From Clostridia bacterium (GTDB lineage: Bacteria; Bacillota; Clostridia; Christensenellales; UBA3700): a DNA stretch of 64,000 bases. The stretch covers positions 101,896 to 165,895 of the forward strand of contig JAIEDA010000030.1 of the NCBI GenBank assembly GCA_029068165.1. Reading direction: 5' to 3'. The notes beneath the pieces were generated by a model, which was given only the letters and a program-made list of their open reading frames with translations, did no database searches and was not told the origin of the DNA. The position numbers and the translations under genes are program-made. This document shows, in pieces, positions 8,972 through 18,246 of this stretch (its first letter is position 1; every line of letters starts with the position of its first letter).

Positions 8972-9013
8972 AAAGCTATAAAACAAAACGTAAAACGCAT
9001 AAGGACTAAGGCT

Positions 9014-10042
9014 ATGTTTGAAAGAGTAAAGAAAATATTGAGCGAAGAGGAAGTCAAAGAGCAGTCGCATTTGTCAAGCGAATGTCAAAAGCTTAAAAAT
9101 CAAAGAGATGAAACTGCTAAGAATATCATTGCGGGCAAAGACGGACGATTGATGCTGATTATAGGACCGTGTTCCGCCGATAATCAAGACGCCGTATGCG
9201 ATTACGTATCTAGACTTGCAAAAGTCGCGGATAAAGTAAAAGACAAAATCTTTATCGTCCCTAGGATATACACAAATAAGCCGCGTACGCGAGGCGAGGG
9301 GTACAAGGGAATACTTCACAACCCCGACCCGCACAAAAACGTTACGGATATTCTCGCGGGTATTCTTGCGATTAGAAGAATGCATATCAGAGCTATAAGC
9401 GAGAGCGGACTAAGCGCCGCCGACGAAATGCTCTATCCCGACAACTATCACTATCTAGACGACTTGCTCACTTACGTGGCAATCGGCGCAAGGTCGTCGG
9501 AAAACCAACAGCATAGGTTGGTTGCGAGCGGAGTGGACGTGCCCGTCGGCGTCAAAAACCCTATGAACGGAAGTCTTGGCGTTACGCTCAATTCTATCTA
9601 TGCGGCGCAAATTCCCAACGAGTTCAAATATCTTGATTATCAAGTAAAGACCAAGGGTAACCCTTACGCTCACGCTATACTGAGAGGAAGCGTGGACGTT
9701 TACGGCAACAACCACCAAAATTATCATTACGAAGATATTATGAAATTCAGCGAACTGTATCTTGCTCAAGGCTTGAGCAATCCTGCGGTTATTGTTGATA
9801 CCAATCATTCTAATTCGGGCAAGAACTATATCGAGCAGGTTAGAATCGCTCACGAGATAATTGGCAATATGAATTACAGCGGCGCGATAAAGCAAATCGT
9901 CAAAGGACTTTTGATTGAGTCGTATATTGAGGACGGCAGTCAAAAGATAACCGAAAACGTTTACGGTAAGTCGGTGACCGATTCCTGCCTTGGTTGGGAG
10001 AAGTCGGAGAGACTTATATACGATATTGCCGACAGGCTGTAG
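9014..10042 (+). CDS. 3-deoxy-7-phosphoheptulonate synthase, class I (AroF/G/H type)
   Basis: First step of the shikimate pathway: phosphoenolpyruvate plus erythrose 4-phosphate gives DAHP. The 342-residue product aligns with the AroFGH class. It has IIGPCSADN, the substrate-binding KPRTRGEGYKG, GARSSENQQHR, PVGVKNPMNGS, HAILRG and DTNHSNSGKNY with the metal-binding His. Length is near the family norm of 350. It stands alone here without other aro genes. The ATG lies after a weak AAGGA. Feedback specificity cannot be told from the sequence. Confidence 0.93.
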   Translation: MFERVKKILSEEEVKEQSHLSSECQKLKNQRDETAKNIIAGKDGRLMLIIGPCSADNQDAVCDYVSRLAKVADKVKDKIFIVPRIYTNKPRTRGEGYKGILHNPDPHKNVTDILAGILAIRRMHIRAISESGLSAADEMLYPDNYHYLDDLLTYVAIGARSSENQQHRLVASGVDVPVGVKNPMNGSLGVTLNSIYAAQIPNEFKYLDYQVKTKGNPYAHAILRGSVDVYGNNHQNYHYEDIMKFSELYLAQGLSNPAVIVDTNHSNSGKNYIEQVRIAHEIIGNMNYSGAIKQIVKGLLIESYIEDGSQKITENVYGKSVTDSCLGWEKSERLIYDIADRL

Positions 10043-10203
10043 GCAACGAAATTAAGTTTTCGCAAGAGAAGAATTGATATATATTGATATATTATTAAAA
10101 ATAAAAAATAAATAAGATATAAGATATAAGATAAACCTCAAGTGTCAAAAATTATAGGTGTTTCATAAGATGTATTATTCTTTGGCTTTTTTAGGAGGAA
10201 CTT

Positions 10204-10806
10204 ATGATTTTAATTGACAAAACGAGCACTTACGTTTCGCCCGAGGCGGAGATTGCCGAGGACGTAGTTATTTATCCAAACAACCATATTTTAGGCAAGA
10301 CCGTTATTGAAAGCGGTTGCAAGATTATGCCAAACTGTATTATTACCGACTCAAAAATCGGCAAAAACACTACCGTCACGGCTTCGGTGATGCAAGAAGC
10401 TAGCGTAGGCGAGAATACTACGGTAGGTCCGTACGCTTATTTAAGAAAGGGCGCGAACGTCGGCAACTACTGCCGAATAGGCGATTTCGTGGAAATCAAA
10501 AACGCGACCGTAGGCGATAGAAGTAAGGCTTCGCATCTTGCGTATATAGGCGACGTGAAGATAGGCGAAGATTGCAACGTGGGCTGCGGAGTTATTTTCG
10601 TAAATTACGACGGCAAATGCAAACATTCCAGCGAAGTAGAAAACAACTGCTTTATAGGTTCCAACTGCAACATAATCGCTCCCGTCACTTTGCGAGAGGG
10701 AAGTTATATAGCCGCGGGTACGACTGTTACCGACGAAACTCCGACTGACAGCTTCGTAATAGGCAGGTCAAGACAAATCGTCAAAGAATCTAGAAGGAGC
10801 AAATAA
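10204..10806 (+). CDS. Stand-alone GlmU acetyltransferase domain (left-handed beta-helix)
   Basis: Most likely glucosamine-1-phosphate N-acetyltransferase, making GlcNAc-1-P for peptidoglycan. The 200 residues are almost all hexapeptide repeats. They contain signature residues of the GlmU C-terminal half: GPYAYLRKGANVG, IGDFVEIKNATVG, SKASHLAYIGD, NVGCGVIFVNYDGKCKH, and CFIGSNCNIIAPV. The N-terminal pyrophosphorylase half of GlmU (about 230 residues) is absent, and a strong AGGAGG site before the ATG shows this is the true start. It lies 3 nt upstream of glmM, which makes its substrate. The uridylyltransferase must be encoded elsewhere. Related acetyltransferases cannot be excluded, but the KxSxxHLxYIGD motif favours GlmU. 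Confidence 0.82.
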   Translation: MILIDKTSTYVSPEAEIAEDVVIYPNNHILGKTVIESGCKIMPNCIITDSKIGKNTTVTASVMQEASVGENTTVGPYAYLRKGANVGNYCRIGDFVEIKNATVGDRSKASHLAYIGDVKIGEDCNVGCGVIFVNYDGKCKHSSEVENNCFIGSNCNIIAPVTLREGSYIAAGTTVTDETPTDSFVIGRSRQIVKESRRSK

Positions 10807-10809
10807 ACT

Positions 10810-12108
10810 ATGTCTATAAAATTCGGTACGGACGGTATAAGAGGTATCGCTTACGAAGAGATTACGATAGAACTTGCGTATAAGTTGGGCAACGCTCTCG
10901 GCAGGCTCGTTGACGGATGTAGGATAATCGTCGGACGGGATACGAGAGTATCCGGAGAAGATTTATCCGCCGCTTTGGCTGAAGGACTTGCCGACGCGGG
11001 CGGCGACGTCTTGGACTGCAAACTTATGCCGACGGCGGGAGTAGCGTATCTCGTCAAAAGGCATAACTGCGATTTCGGAGTAGTGATCAGCGCCTCGCAC
11101 AACCCTCCCGAGTACAACGGAATAAAAGTGTTTGACGCTCAAGGCTTCAAGGCGAGCGAAGAGGTTGAAGAGAAGATACAAATCTTACTGGACGGCGAAA
11201 CCGTAAAAAATAGCGGCGGTCAAATTCAAGTCTACGAAGAGGGGCAAGCCGAATACGAGGACTTTCTCGTAAGTAAGGGAGTGGATTTGTCAGGGATGAG
11301 AATACTTCTCGATTGCTCCAACGGGGCTTGCGCAAGAATAGCTCCGAGCGTATTCAAGAGGTTGGGCGCCGACGTTACCGCGCTCAATACTTTGGAGGAC
11401 GGCAATCTCATAAATGAAAACTGCGGCGCAGTCAACGCTCATTTGCTAAGCGAAATGGCTAAGGATTTTGACGTGACGTTCGCTTTCGACGGCGATAGCG
11501 ACAGGCTGATTGCGCTTGACGAAAAAGGCGAAATCGTCGACGGCGACAAAAACTTGGTCATAATCGGCAGGTACTTAAAAGAAAGAGGAGAGCTTGCGGC
11601 AAACGTTGTAGTCGGCACGTCTATGACCAACTTGGGTATTGAAAAGGCTATAAGGGAAATCGGAGTTGATTTCCAACGCGTTGACGTGGGGGATAAGTAC
11701 GTGTTAAGACGTCTTCTCGAGCTCGGCGGAGCGCTGGGCGGAGAAGGCTCGGGACATACGATAATATTGAGCGAAAGCTCTACGGGCGACGGAGTTCAAA
11801 CGGCAGTCGCGCTTTCCAAAATAATAAAATCAAGCGGAAAAACTCTCTCGTATCTTGCGGATATTCAAACTTTTCCTCAAATCATCAGCTCGCTTTCCGT
11901 AAAAGATAAAAACGCCGTTTTGGGCGATAAATCCTTACTCGCGGTATTAAACGACGTTAAATCCGAGCTTAAGGACGAAGGACGCGTCATTCTCAGGGCT
12001 TCGGGCACGGAGCAAAAAATACGCGTTATGGTAGAGAGTAAGGATGCGGAATTGAACGATAATATCGTTAAAAAATTAACGAATTTAATTAAAACGATAG
12101 AAAATTAA
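10810..12108 (+). CDS. glmM: Phosphoglucosamine mutase
   Basis: Converts glucosamine-6-phosphate to glucosamine-1-phosphate. The 432-residue product has the KFGTDGIRG N-terminus, the active-site serine loop SASHNPPEYNG (S96), the Mg-binding DGDSDR loop, the sugar-binding GEGSGH and the phosphate-binding RASGTEQKIRVMVE. It is slightly shorter than the usual 445-450. It forms a two-gene unit with the acetyltransferase just upstream, so consecutive steps of UDP-GlcNAc synthesis are coupled. Confidence 0.95.
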   Translation: MSIKFGTDGIRGIAYEEITIELAYKLGNALGRLVDGCRIIVGRDTRVSGEDLSAALAEGLADAGGDVLDCKLMPTAGVAYLVKRHNCDFGVVISASHNPPEYNGIKVFDAQGFKASEEVEEKIQILLDGETVKNSGGQIQVYEEGQAEYEDFLVSKGVDLSGMRILLDCSNGACARIAPSVFKRLGADVTALNTLEDGNLINENCGAVNAHLLSEMAKDFDVTFAFDGDSDRLIALDEKGEIVDGDKNLVIIGRYLKERGELAANVVVGTSMTNLGIEKAIREIGVDFQRVDVGDKYVLRRLLELGGALGGEGSGHTIILSESSTGDGVQTAVALSKIIKSSGKTLSYLADIQTFPQIISSLSVKDKNAVLGDKSLLAVLNDVKSELKDEGRVILRASGTEQKIRVMVESKDAELNDNIVKKLTNLIKTIEN

Positions 12109-12171
12109 TTACTAAAATTAAAAAAATTAAAAAAAGTTTTAATAAAATTTTAATAAAAAATTCAATCTCTA

Positions 12172-12200
12172 TTGAAAACCTCACTATTATATATTAGAAT
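12172..12200 (+). promoter_or_regulatory. Promoter of the lipoprotein gene at 12249
   Basis: TTGAAA, 17 nt, TAGAAT in a very AT-rich intergenic stretch. Confidence 0.65.
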
Positions 12201-12248
12201 AAGTATAACTTAAGTTATTTATTTAACTAAAATATGAGGAGGGGAAAT

Positions 12249-15092
12249 ATGAGAAAAAATAAGGTAATAGCATTTATCAGCATTATTCTTATTATCGCAA
12301 TGGTTATGGCTTGCGCAGTTGGTTGCAAAAAGCCTGACGAAGGCGATGCGAACGTTGACGGAAACTTCGTGGGCGAAACCGTTGTTCTCACAAACGTGGA
12401 CAGAGGTATCAACTTCGTAGTTTTAGCTGACGGGGAGGTAGCCGACGCGGAGAGCAAAATCCAAGTCGTTAAGGTTACTACCGGAGCGGCAGTCGACGTA
12501 ACTGTATTAGAAAATAACGGGAAGTTGAGAGTTTATCCGCCTGTCGGATACTACGAGCTCAACCAAACGTATAGAATTTCTCTTACAGACAAGGCTTTGA
12601 GATTCGAAGATTACGGCAGCAACGTAAGGAACATTACTTTCGTCGTAACTACCGACTCTTTGTCCAAAATAGCTATGAAAGACGGTTTGTTGGTGTTCGA
12701 TTCCGGTAGCATTAGAGAGCAAGAGGAATTCTTTACCGTTACGAACGGCGAGCAGCAAATAGGCGGAAATATGAAGCTCCAAACCAACGGCGTAGCAGTT
12801 AAGGCGGGCGACGTAATTCTTGTCAACAACACCGAAACTATGCTTCAAGAAGCTTACAAGGTAGACAGCAATTACACCGTAGGCGACAATACGACCGCTA
12901 TTATTAAATATTCCAAACCGCAAATGAACGAAGTTTACAACACGTTCGAAGTAAGCGAAAGCAAAGCGCTTGAAGAAGACAGCGATCTTGAATTTACTTA
13001 CGACGCGATGGAGCAGGCTATCGAAAACAGCGATCTTGCTTTGGCTGCTCTTCAAATCTTCGGTTCCAAGCCGACTTTCGGATTTAATATCAACAAAGTA
13101 GGACTTGAGGACGGCACTGTCGTGATCAACGCGGTTATCACGATGACCATTCCAAACGTTGTTAAAATCGAAGGCGCAATAGGCGCTGACCTTACTATCA
13201 AATTCAACTGCCTTATCAGCGTAGACGCAAACGTAAACGTAAATATGGCGGGCGAGGAAGTTGACTGCGGCGTTGTAGCTTACGTATACAACAACGTAGA
13301 AACTACCGTTACTATCGGCACCGGCTACAGCATCGACCAAGTAACCAACCTTACCGAACTTATAGAGAAAGCAAACCAACTCGAAGAGGCTGAAACTGGC
13401 GTATCCGTTCCAATGTTTACTTGGGTACTTCCTATCGCAAACGGCGCGGTATCCGTTAGATATCAATGCGACTTGCATTTCGCTTTCGCATTCTCGGGCG
13501 CAATCGGCGTAAAGGTTACCACCGATTTCGATTACGCTTTGGGAGCTACTTACACCAAAGAGGACGGCGTTGATACCACCGCTAAAATTCTCAACAGCGA
13601 CGTATTCAAGAAAGTTGAAGTTACGATCGAGGGTAGCGCTAAAATGAAGCTCGGTCTTGCAAACACCTTGGCGCTCGACGTCTTGGCTGGCGTAGTAAGC
13701 TTGGGCATCAAAGCCGAAGTCGGCAATTTCAACGGCTTGTACGGTTACGCTACCACGAGCAACCTCGTAGCGGCTGACCCGTATATCACCGGAGCTATGT
13801 ATTTCGAGGGCGGCTTCTATTACGATATAGATCTTATTATAGCTCTCTCTATCGGAAGCATTGCAAACATCAATAAGAACGTGGACATCGTTCAAGGCGA
13901 AATAGTTCTTTATTCGTTCGGACAAAGAGAACTTATCAAATCTATCGAAGGCAAGACTATCGAAATGGCAACTGTGGAAACCATTATCCCTGAATTCGTT
14001 GCCGAAGCGTACGACCTCAAGGACGCTAACTTCTATCAAACGACCGTATCGTTCAGCGAAGGCGTAAGCGCGGATAGCAATCTCGTAGTAAAAGACGGTA
14101 AAATCACCGTAGTTGATCCTAGCAAGAAAGTCGACACTGTCGTAACTTTCGTATACAACAATATTGAAGTAAAAGCAAACGTAAAATTTGACGGCGCAGT
14201 TATCTTCGACAAGTACGTATACAACTACGACAAGTCGGGCGACGCTAAGACGAGCGACGTTAAGATCGTACTTTCGGGCACCGAAATAAACGGCAACGAA
14301 AACGTTGAAGTTGAAATCGGAACTTACGATAAGGCAAGCAAGACTGTAGTTATTCCGTTTGAAAACGTAGCGGTTATGGAAAACGGCGTAAACGAAGTTG
14401 AAATCAAAGTAAACGGCGTTGCGTACAATGCGTACGTAAGCGTAAGCGGCGTACTCGAGGCTCTCGGCTTCCAAGTTGACGGAGTATACGAAATCTTCGC
14501 GGCTGAGCAAATCGCTGACTTGTCCGCTAAGGCAAACGCAGGAGAAGACTTCTTCGGCAAGACTTTCAAACTCGTTAAGGATATTGATATGAACGGCGCT
14601 GCAATCGCTCCTATCAAGCTCTTCCAAGGTACTTTGGACGGCAACGGTAAGACGATTTCCAACTACACCGTAGAGGGAGTAGTAGACAACGCTGTAGCGT
14701 TCATCGTAACCAACAAGGGTACGGTTAAAGACTTGACCTTGAGCGGCGTAGTAAACGCTCAAATCTCCGCTAAGACGGGCAACAACTACTTGGTAGCAGG
14801 CGCTGTAGCAATCAACAACGGCACCGTTTCCAACGTAACCGTAAACGGCGAAATCAATATGACTTCGACTTCGCTCAACGCATTCGTTAAGATTACCGTA
14901 ATGGGCGTAATCGCTCAAAACAACGGTACCGCAAGCGATAATAGCGCGGCAGACGCAAGCCTGTCGGCAGTAGCGCAATTCGACGTTGCAAACGTAACCA
15001 TCACGGTTGACGGCAACACGAGCTACGCATACTCTTGCAAGAACGCTGCAGTAGCTAGCGGCGCGTTGGTTAAGTTCAACGTAGCAAAATAA
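12249..15092 (+). CDS. Large surface lipoprotein with GLUG-like C-terminal repeats
   Basis: Function not recognised. The ATG at 12249 follows a strong GAGGAGGGG; the ATG five codons earlier overlaps that site. The product of 947 residues begins with a signal peptide and a lipobox ending AVGC, so it should be lipid-anchored on the outer face. Residues about 30-160 and 600-760 look like beta-sandwich regions, and the middle is rich in Val/Asn strands. The C-terminus (about 750-930) has repeats of the type GTVKDLTLSGVV and GTVSNVTVNGEI, similar to GLUG-type beta-helix motifs found in bacterial surface proteins. Codon use is biased to AAC and GTA, which leaves a long open antisense frame. Monocistronic, followed by a strong terminator. 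Confidence 0.82.
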   Translation: MRKNKVIAFISIILIIAMVMACAVGCKKPDEGDANVDGNFVGETVVLTNVDRGINFVVLADGEVADAESKIQVVKVTTGAAVDVTVLENNGKLRVYPPVGYYELNQTYRISLTDKALRFEDYGSNVRNITFVVTTDSLSKIAMKDGLLVFDSGSIREQEEFFTVTNGEQQIGGNMKLQTNGVAVKAGDVILVNNTETMLQEAYKVDSNYTVGDNTTAIIKYSKPQMNEVYNTFEVSESKALEEDSDLEFTYDAMEQAIENSDLALAALQIFGSKPTFGFNINKVGLEDGTVVINAVITMTIPNVVKIEGAIGADLTIKFNCLISVDANVNVNMAGEEVDCGVVAYVYNNVETTVTIGTGYSIDQVTNLTELIEKANQLEEAETGVSVPMFTWVLPIANGAVSVRYQCDLHFAFAFSGAIGVKVTTDFDYALGATYTKEDGVDTTAKILNSDVFKKVEVTIEGSAKMKLGLANTLALDVLAGVVSLGIKAEVGNFNGLYGYATTSNLVAADPYITGAMYFEGGFYYDIDLIIALSIGSIANINKNVDIVQGEIVLYSFGQRELIKSIEGKTIEMATVETIIPEFVAEAYDLKDANFYQTTVSFSEGVSADSNLVVKDGKITVVDPSKKVDTVVTFVYNNIEVKANVKFDGAVIFDKYVYNYDKSGDAKTSDVKIVLSGTEINGNENVEVEIGTYDKASKTVVIPFENVAVMENGVNEVEIKVNGVAYNAYVSVSGVLEALGFQVDGVYEIFAAEQIADLSAKANAGEDFFGKTFKLVKDIDMNGAAIAPIKLFQGTLDGNGKTISNYTVEGVVDNAVAFIVTNKGTVKDLTLSGVVNAQISAKTGNNYLVAGAVAINNGTVSNVTVNGEINMTSTSLNAFVKITVMGVIAQNNGTASDNSAADASLSAVAQFDVANVTITVDGNTSYAYSCKNAAVASGALVKFNVAK

Positions 15093-15116
15093 TCGACCTG
15101 CAAGGTAATGAAAAGG

Positions 15117-15148
15117 GAGGGAACGCAAATGCGTTCCCTCTTTTTTCG
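15117..15148 (+). terminator. Intrinsic terminator with GGAACGC stem
   Basis: GAGGGAACGC pairs with GCGTTCCCTC around AAAT, followed by six T. The core stem recurs at 32065 and 52272. Confidence 0.9.
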
Positions 15149-15163
15149 TTAAGTTCAAATTAT

Positions 15164-15237
15164 AAGGAGAGTGAGGAGAGAATGAGAAAGTGAGAGAGTG
15201 AGAGGTGAGGAGAGTAATGAGAGTTAGGTAAAAAAAG
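15164..15237. other. Purine-only tract of GA-rich near-repeats
   Basis: A run of GAGAG/TGAG/GAGGAG units almost free of C on the plus strand, between a terminator and the next promoter. No coding frame is convincing here. The remaining bases to 15350 show nothing definite. Confidence 0.5.
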
Positions 15238-15350
15238 GATATGCCTTCTTCGCTCAAGGCGACAATCGATTTGACTGCGCTTGACTTAACCTGATTCAAT
15301 ATATAGGTGATTTGCGAAATATGTACAGCGTTAATTTTATAATTTTAGGG

Positions 15351-15379
15351 TTGACTTAAATTTTCATTTATTATAAAAT
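15351..15379 (+). promoter_or_regulatory. Promoter of the esterase lipoprotein gene
   Basis: TTGACT, 17 nt, TAAAAT, leader about 25 nt. Confidence 0.75.
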
Positions 15380-15410
15380 ATAAATAATAAAAAACGATTT
15401 TAGAGGGAGT

Positions 15411-16535
15411 ATGAGAAAGCTTTTTATTTGTCTAATCTTAGTAGTTGCGATTATAGGAGTCTTTGCCTTTTCGGCTTGTTCCAACGGCTATATTGCAATA
15501 GAATACGACCCAACCACGACTTACGGAGTATATTGGTACGCCGACGGCGATTACGTCAGGAGCAGCGAGGGGATGTCTACGGATTTATTTGACCCGAACA
15601 AACCTACCTTTATCTTTGCTCACGGTTGGGAACCTGACGCAAACAACACATCAAACGGTCTTGTAGAAGATTTGATTACTCACGCCGATACCGTCAGTAA
15701 GACGGGAGCTAGCGTAGTAAATTACGCCGAATTATTGAAAGAGCAGGGGTACAACGTCGCGCTCTTGGGTTGGTTTTCGTACGCTTCCGATTTGACGAAA
15801 CTCTTTAGATGTATTTGGGTTGACTTTGACGACGGCAACGCTCTCTCGGTGAGATTTGCTCAAGAGCTTGCAGCCGTAATGGGCGAGGACTATTCTAAAG
15901 ATATCAAACTCGTCGGACACAGTTACGGCAGTCAGTTGGCTATCGCTACGGTATACCAACTCACGAAGTTTAAAGAAAACGGAATTATCAACAACTCTCA
16001 TCTTATTCCTACGAGAATAACTTTGGCTGACCCGTATTTGGGTTTGCCCGCTTTGATAGAAGGCTGGAACGGCACGATCAGCAAAGCCAAGATTTCGTAT
16101 ACCAACGAGAAGATAAACGCTCGCGCGCCGAAGACGTTGTTTGCCGACGTAGTAGATTATATCGTGCAAACAAACGATACGGCAGTGGATATTTATATGG
16201 GAATGGGCGTGGCTTCGACGATGTATTATAGGTATGACGGATCGGACGCCGACTTTGAAAAACTTTCGTCAAATTGTTCTATCGTAAAAAGCGCGGGACT
16301 TATCTCTAAGTACGGCGATACGAACGTGCATAATATCACTCGAGATTGGACGCTCGTTTCGATTGTAGAGAGTATTACTTTGTACGATCAAAACGGCGAT
16401 ATTGCTCCGTCCGGCGCGGCAACCGACGCTGTTATCAAGAGCTTGAGAGGCAAGTGCTATAATCAAGACTACAAAGGCTTTAACGTAGCCGCCGACTCGA
16501 TGACTTTGGTCGATAGGAGCGCGACCAAATACTAG
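15411..16535 (+). CDS. Lipoprotein of the alpha/beta-hydrolase (lipase-like) family
   Basis: Probable secreted esterase or lipase held on the cell surface. The 374-residue product has a signal peptide with lipobox FSAC (cysteine at about residue 23). The hydrolase core shows FIFAHGWEP, where HG is the oxyanion region of lipases, and the nucleophile elbow GHSYGSQL with S171. Candidates for the Asp and His of the triad are DPYLGLP and DTNVHN further on, which resembles the arrangement in pancreatic-lipase-like enzymes. Substrate unknown. The ATG follows GAGGGAG. It has its own promoter and terminator. Confidence 0.82.
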   Translation: MRKLFICLILVVAIIGVFAFSACSNGYIAIEYDPTTTYGVYWYADGDYVRSSEGMSTDLFDPNKPTFIFAHGWEPDANNTSNGLVEDLITHADTVSKTGASVVNYAELLKEQGYNVALLGWFSYASDLTKLFRCIWVDFDDGNALSVRFAQELAAVMGEDYSKDIKLVGHSYGSQLAIATVYQLTKFKENGIINNSHLIPTRITLADPYLGLPALIEGWNGTISKAKISYTNEKINARAPKTLFADVVDYIVQTNDTAVDIYMGMGVASTMYYRYDGSDADFEKLSSNCSIVKSAGLISKYGDTNVHNITRDWTLVSIVESITLYDQNGDIAPSGAATDAVIKSLRGKCYNQDYKGFNVAADSMTLVDRSATKY

Positions 16536-16610
16536 TAAGTGCATTTTGTTTTCGTTTTCTTGACGAAAGACTTGAATAAACGATAATTAAAATATACGGT
16601 ATTTAAATCG

Positions 16611-16644
16611 ACTTGCCGAAGAGTAATCTTCGGCAAGTTTTTTA
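16611..16644 (+). terminator. Intrinsic terminator
   Basis: ACTTGCCGAAGA pairs with TCTTCGGCAAGT and is followed by a T-run. Confidence 0.9.
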
Positions 16645-16742
16645 TATGAAAGTATAGGCGGAGTAAGCTGCGAAGGCTCAGGGAATACTTGCGGTTTTTC
16701 TTGACCGATTTTTGTCGTAAAATTCGACGGTAATTTTGCGCG

Positions 16743-16858
16743 TGAATAAAATTTGTATAAATGCATAATTATTCACAAATGTTGCATAAATATTCAAAAT
16801 ATTTTGATATAAACGGGAAAATATTGAAAAATTTGATAAAAATGTGAATAATTATTAA
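16743..16858. promoter_or_regulatory. Array of ArgR-type ARG boxes
   Basis: Two good matches to the ARG-box pattern TGNATNNNNATNCA stand 21 bp apart start to start: TGCATAATTATTCA (16762-16775) and TGCATAAATATTCA (16783-16796). A third, TGAATAATTATTAA (16845-16858), sits 8 bp upstream of the argG -35 box, and a half-like site TGAATAAAATTTGT starts at 16743. The 21-bp spacing is that used by ArgR hexamers, so arginine repression of the operon is likely. No argR gene is in the window. Confidence 0.78.
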
Positions 16859-16865
16859 AAAACAC

Positions 16866-16894
16866 TTGCAATTAGTTGTAATGCGGTGTATTAT
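16866..16894 (+). promoter_or_regulatory. Promoter of the arginine operon
   Basis: TTGCAA, 17 nt, TATTAT, immediately downstream of ARG box 3; leader about 30 nt. Confidence 0.75.
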
Positions 16895-16931
16895 TAAATC
16901 GTAAAAGTTTTAATAATAGGAGAATATTAAA

Positions 16932-18152
16932 ATGGCTGAAAAAATTAAAAAAGTAGTATTAGCATATTCGGGCGGACTGGATACGTCCATTATCATTCCT
17001 TGGCTCAAGGAAAATTACGACAACTGCGAAGTTATCGCCGTCAGCGGCGACGTAGGTCAGGGAACGGAGCTTGACGGTCTAGAGGAAAAGGCTATCAAGA
17101 CGGGCGCAAGCAAGCTGTACGTTGAAGATTTGACGGACGAATTCGTTGACGATTATATCTTCCCGACGGTCAAGGCTGGCGCTATATACGAAAATAGATA
17201 TATGCTCGGCACTTCGTTTGCAAGACCGATTATCGCTAAGAGAATAGTTGAAATCGCTCTCAAAGAAGGCGCTGACGCTATATGTCACGGCTGTACCGGC
17301 AAGGGCAACGACCAAGTAAGATTTGAGCTTGCAATCAAGGCTTTCGCTCCGCAAATGAAGATAATCGCTCCGTGGAGAATATGGGATATCAAATCTCGCG
17401 ACGAGGAAATCGACTACGCAGAAGCGCACAATATTCCTCTCAAGATAAATAGAGAAACCAACTACAGTAAGGACAAGAATATTTGGCACTTATCCCACGA
17501 AGGATTGGATCTTGAAAATCCCGCAAACGAGCCTATGTACGACAAGATTCTCGAAATGGGCGTAACTCCCGAGAAAGCTCCGGATAAGGCTACTTACGTT
17601 ACTATCAAGTTTGAAAAGGGCGTTCCTGTGGCTGTCGACGGCAAGAAGATGAAAGGCAGCGATATCGTAAGAAAACTCAACGAGCTTGGCGGCGCAAACG
17701 GAATAGGTTTGGCCGATATAGTTGAAAACAGGCTGGTTGGTATGAAGAGCAGGGGCGTGTACGAAACGCCGGGCGGAGCTATCTTGTATCACGCTCACGA
17801 AGTGCTCGAAACTCTTTGTCTTGACAAGGAAACGGCGCACTACAAGCAACAAGTCGCTATCAAATTCGCCGACTTGGTATACAACGGTCAGTGGTTTACT
17901 CCGTTGAGAGAAGCTCTCAGCGCGTTCGTAGACAGCACTCAAGAAACGGTTACGGGCGAAGTTAAGCTCAAGCTTTATAAGGGCAATATCGTCAACGCGG
18001 GAGTTACGAGTCCATATTCTCTCTACGACGAGGATATAGCTACGTTCGCCGAGGACGAAGTATACGACCAAATGGATTCGCAAGGCTTTATCAACCTCTT
18101 CGGTTTGCCTATCAAAGTTAAAGCGATGATGGACGCTAAGCGTAAAAAATAG
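16932..18152 (+). CDS. argG: Argininosuccinate synthase
   Basis: Joins citrulline and aspartate with ATP to form argininosuccinate. The 406-residue product begins with the PP-loop AYSGGLDTS, then has [15 protein letters not shown], a REExxY-like stretch ([11 protein letters not shown]), and EGLDLENP, all family hallmarks. Length is typical. It opens the operon argGHCJBDF, an order in which the last two steps come first. A 94-nt gap with a small stem-loop (18197-18224) separates it from argH. Confidence 0.97.
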   Translation: MAEKIKKVVLAYSGGLDTSIIIPWLKENYDNCEVIAVSGDVGQGTELDGLEEKAIKTGASKLYVEDLTDEFVDDYIFPTVKAGAIYENRYMLGTSFARPIIAKRIVEIALKEGADAICHGCTGKGNDQVRFELAIKAFAPQMKIIAPWRIWDIKSRDEEIDYAEAHNIPLKINRETNYSKDKNIWHLSHEGLDLENPANEPMYDKILEMGVTPEKAPDKATYVTIKFEKGVPVAVDGKKMKGSDIVRKLNELGGANGIGLADIVENRLVGMKSRGVYETPGGAILYHAHEVLETLCLDKETAHYKQQVAIKFADLVYNGQWFTPLREALSAFVDSTQETVTGEVKLKLYKGNIVNAGVTSPYSLYDEDIATFAEDEVYDQMDSQGFINLFGLPIKVKAMMDAKRKK

Positions 18153-18246
18153 TTTGATAGACTTAAGTTTATCGTAAAATAAAACGACCTAAAGATAGTT
18201 TTCGCAAGACGACTATCTTTATGGTTAAAAAAAGGAAAATTCGTTT

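Noticed and set aside
12507..15299. A 930-codon open frame antisense to the lipoprotein gene
   Set aside because: It mirrors the AAC/GTA-rich codon use of the sense gene, has no ribosome site, signal or recognisable domain, and runs through the terminator.
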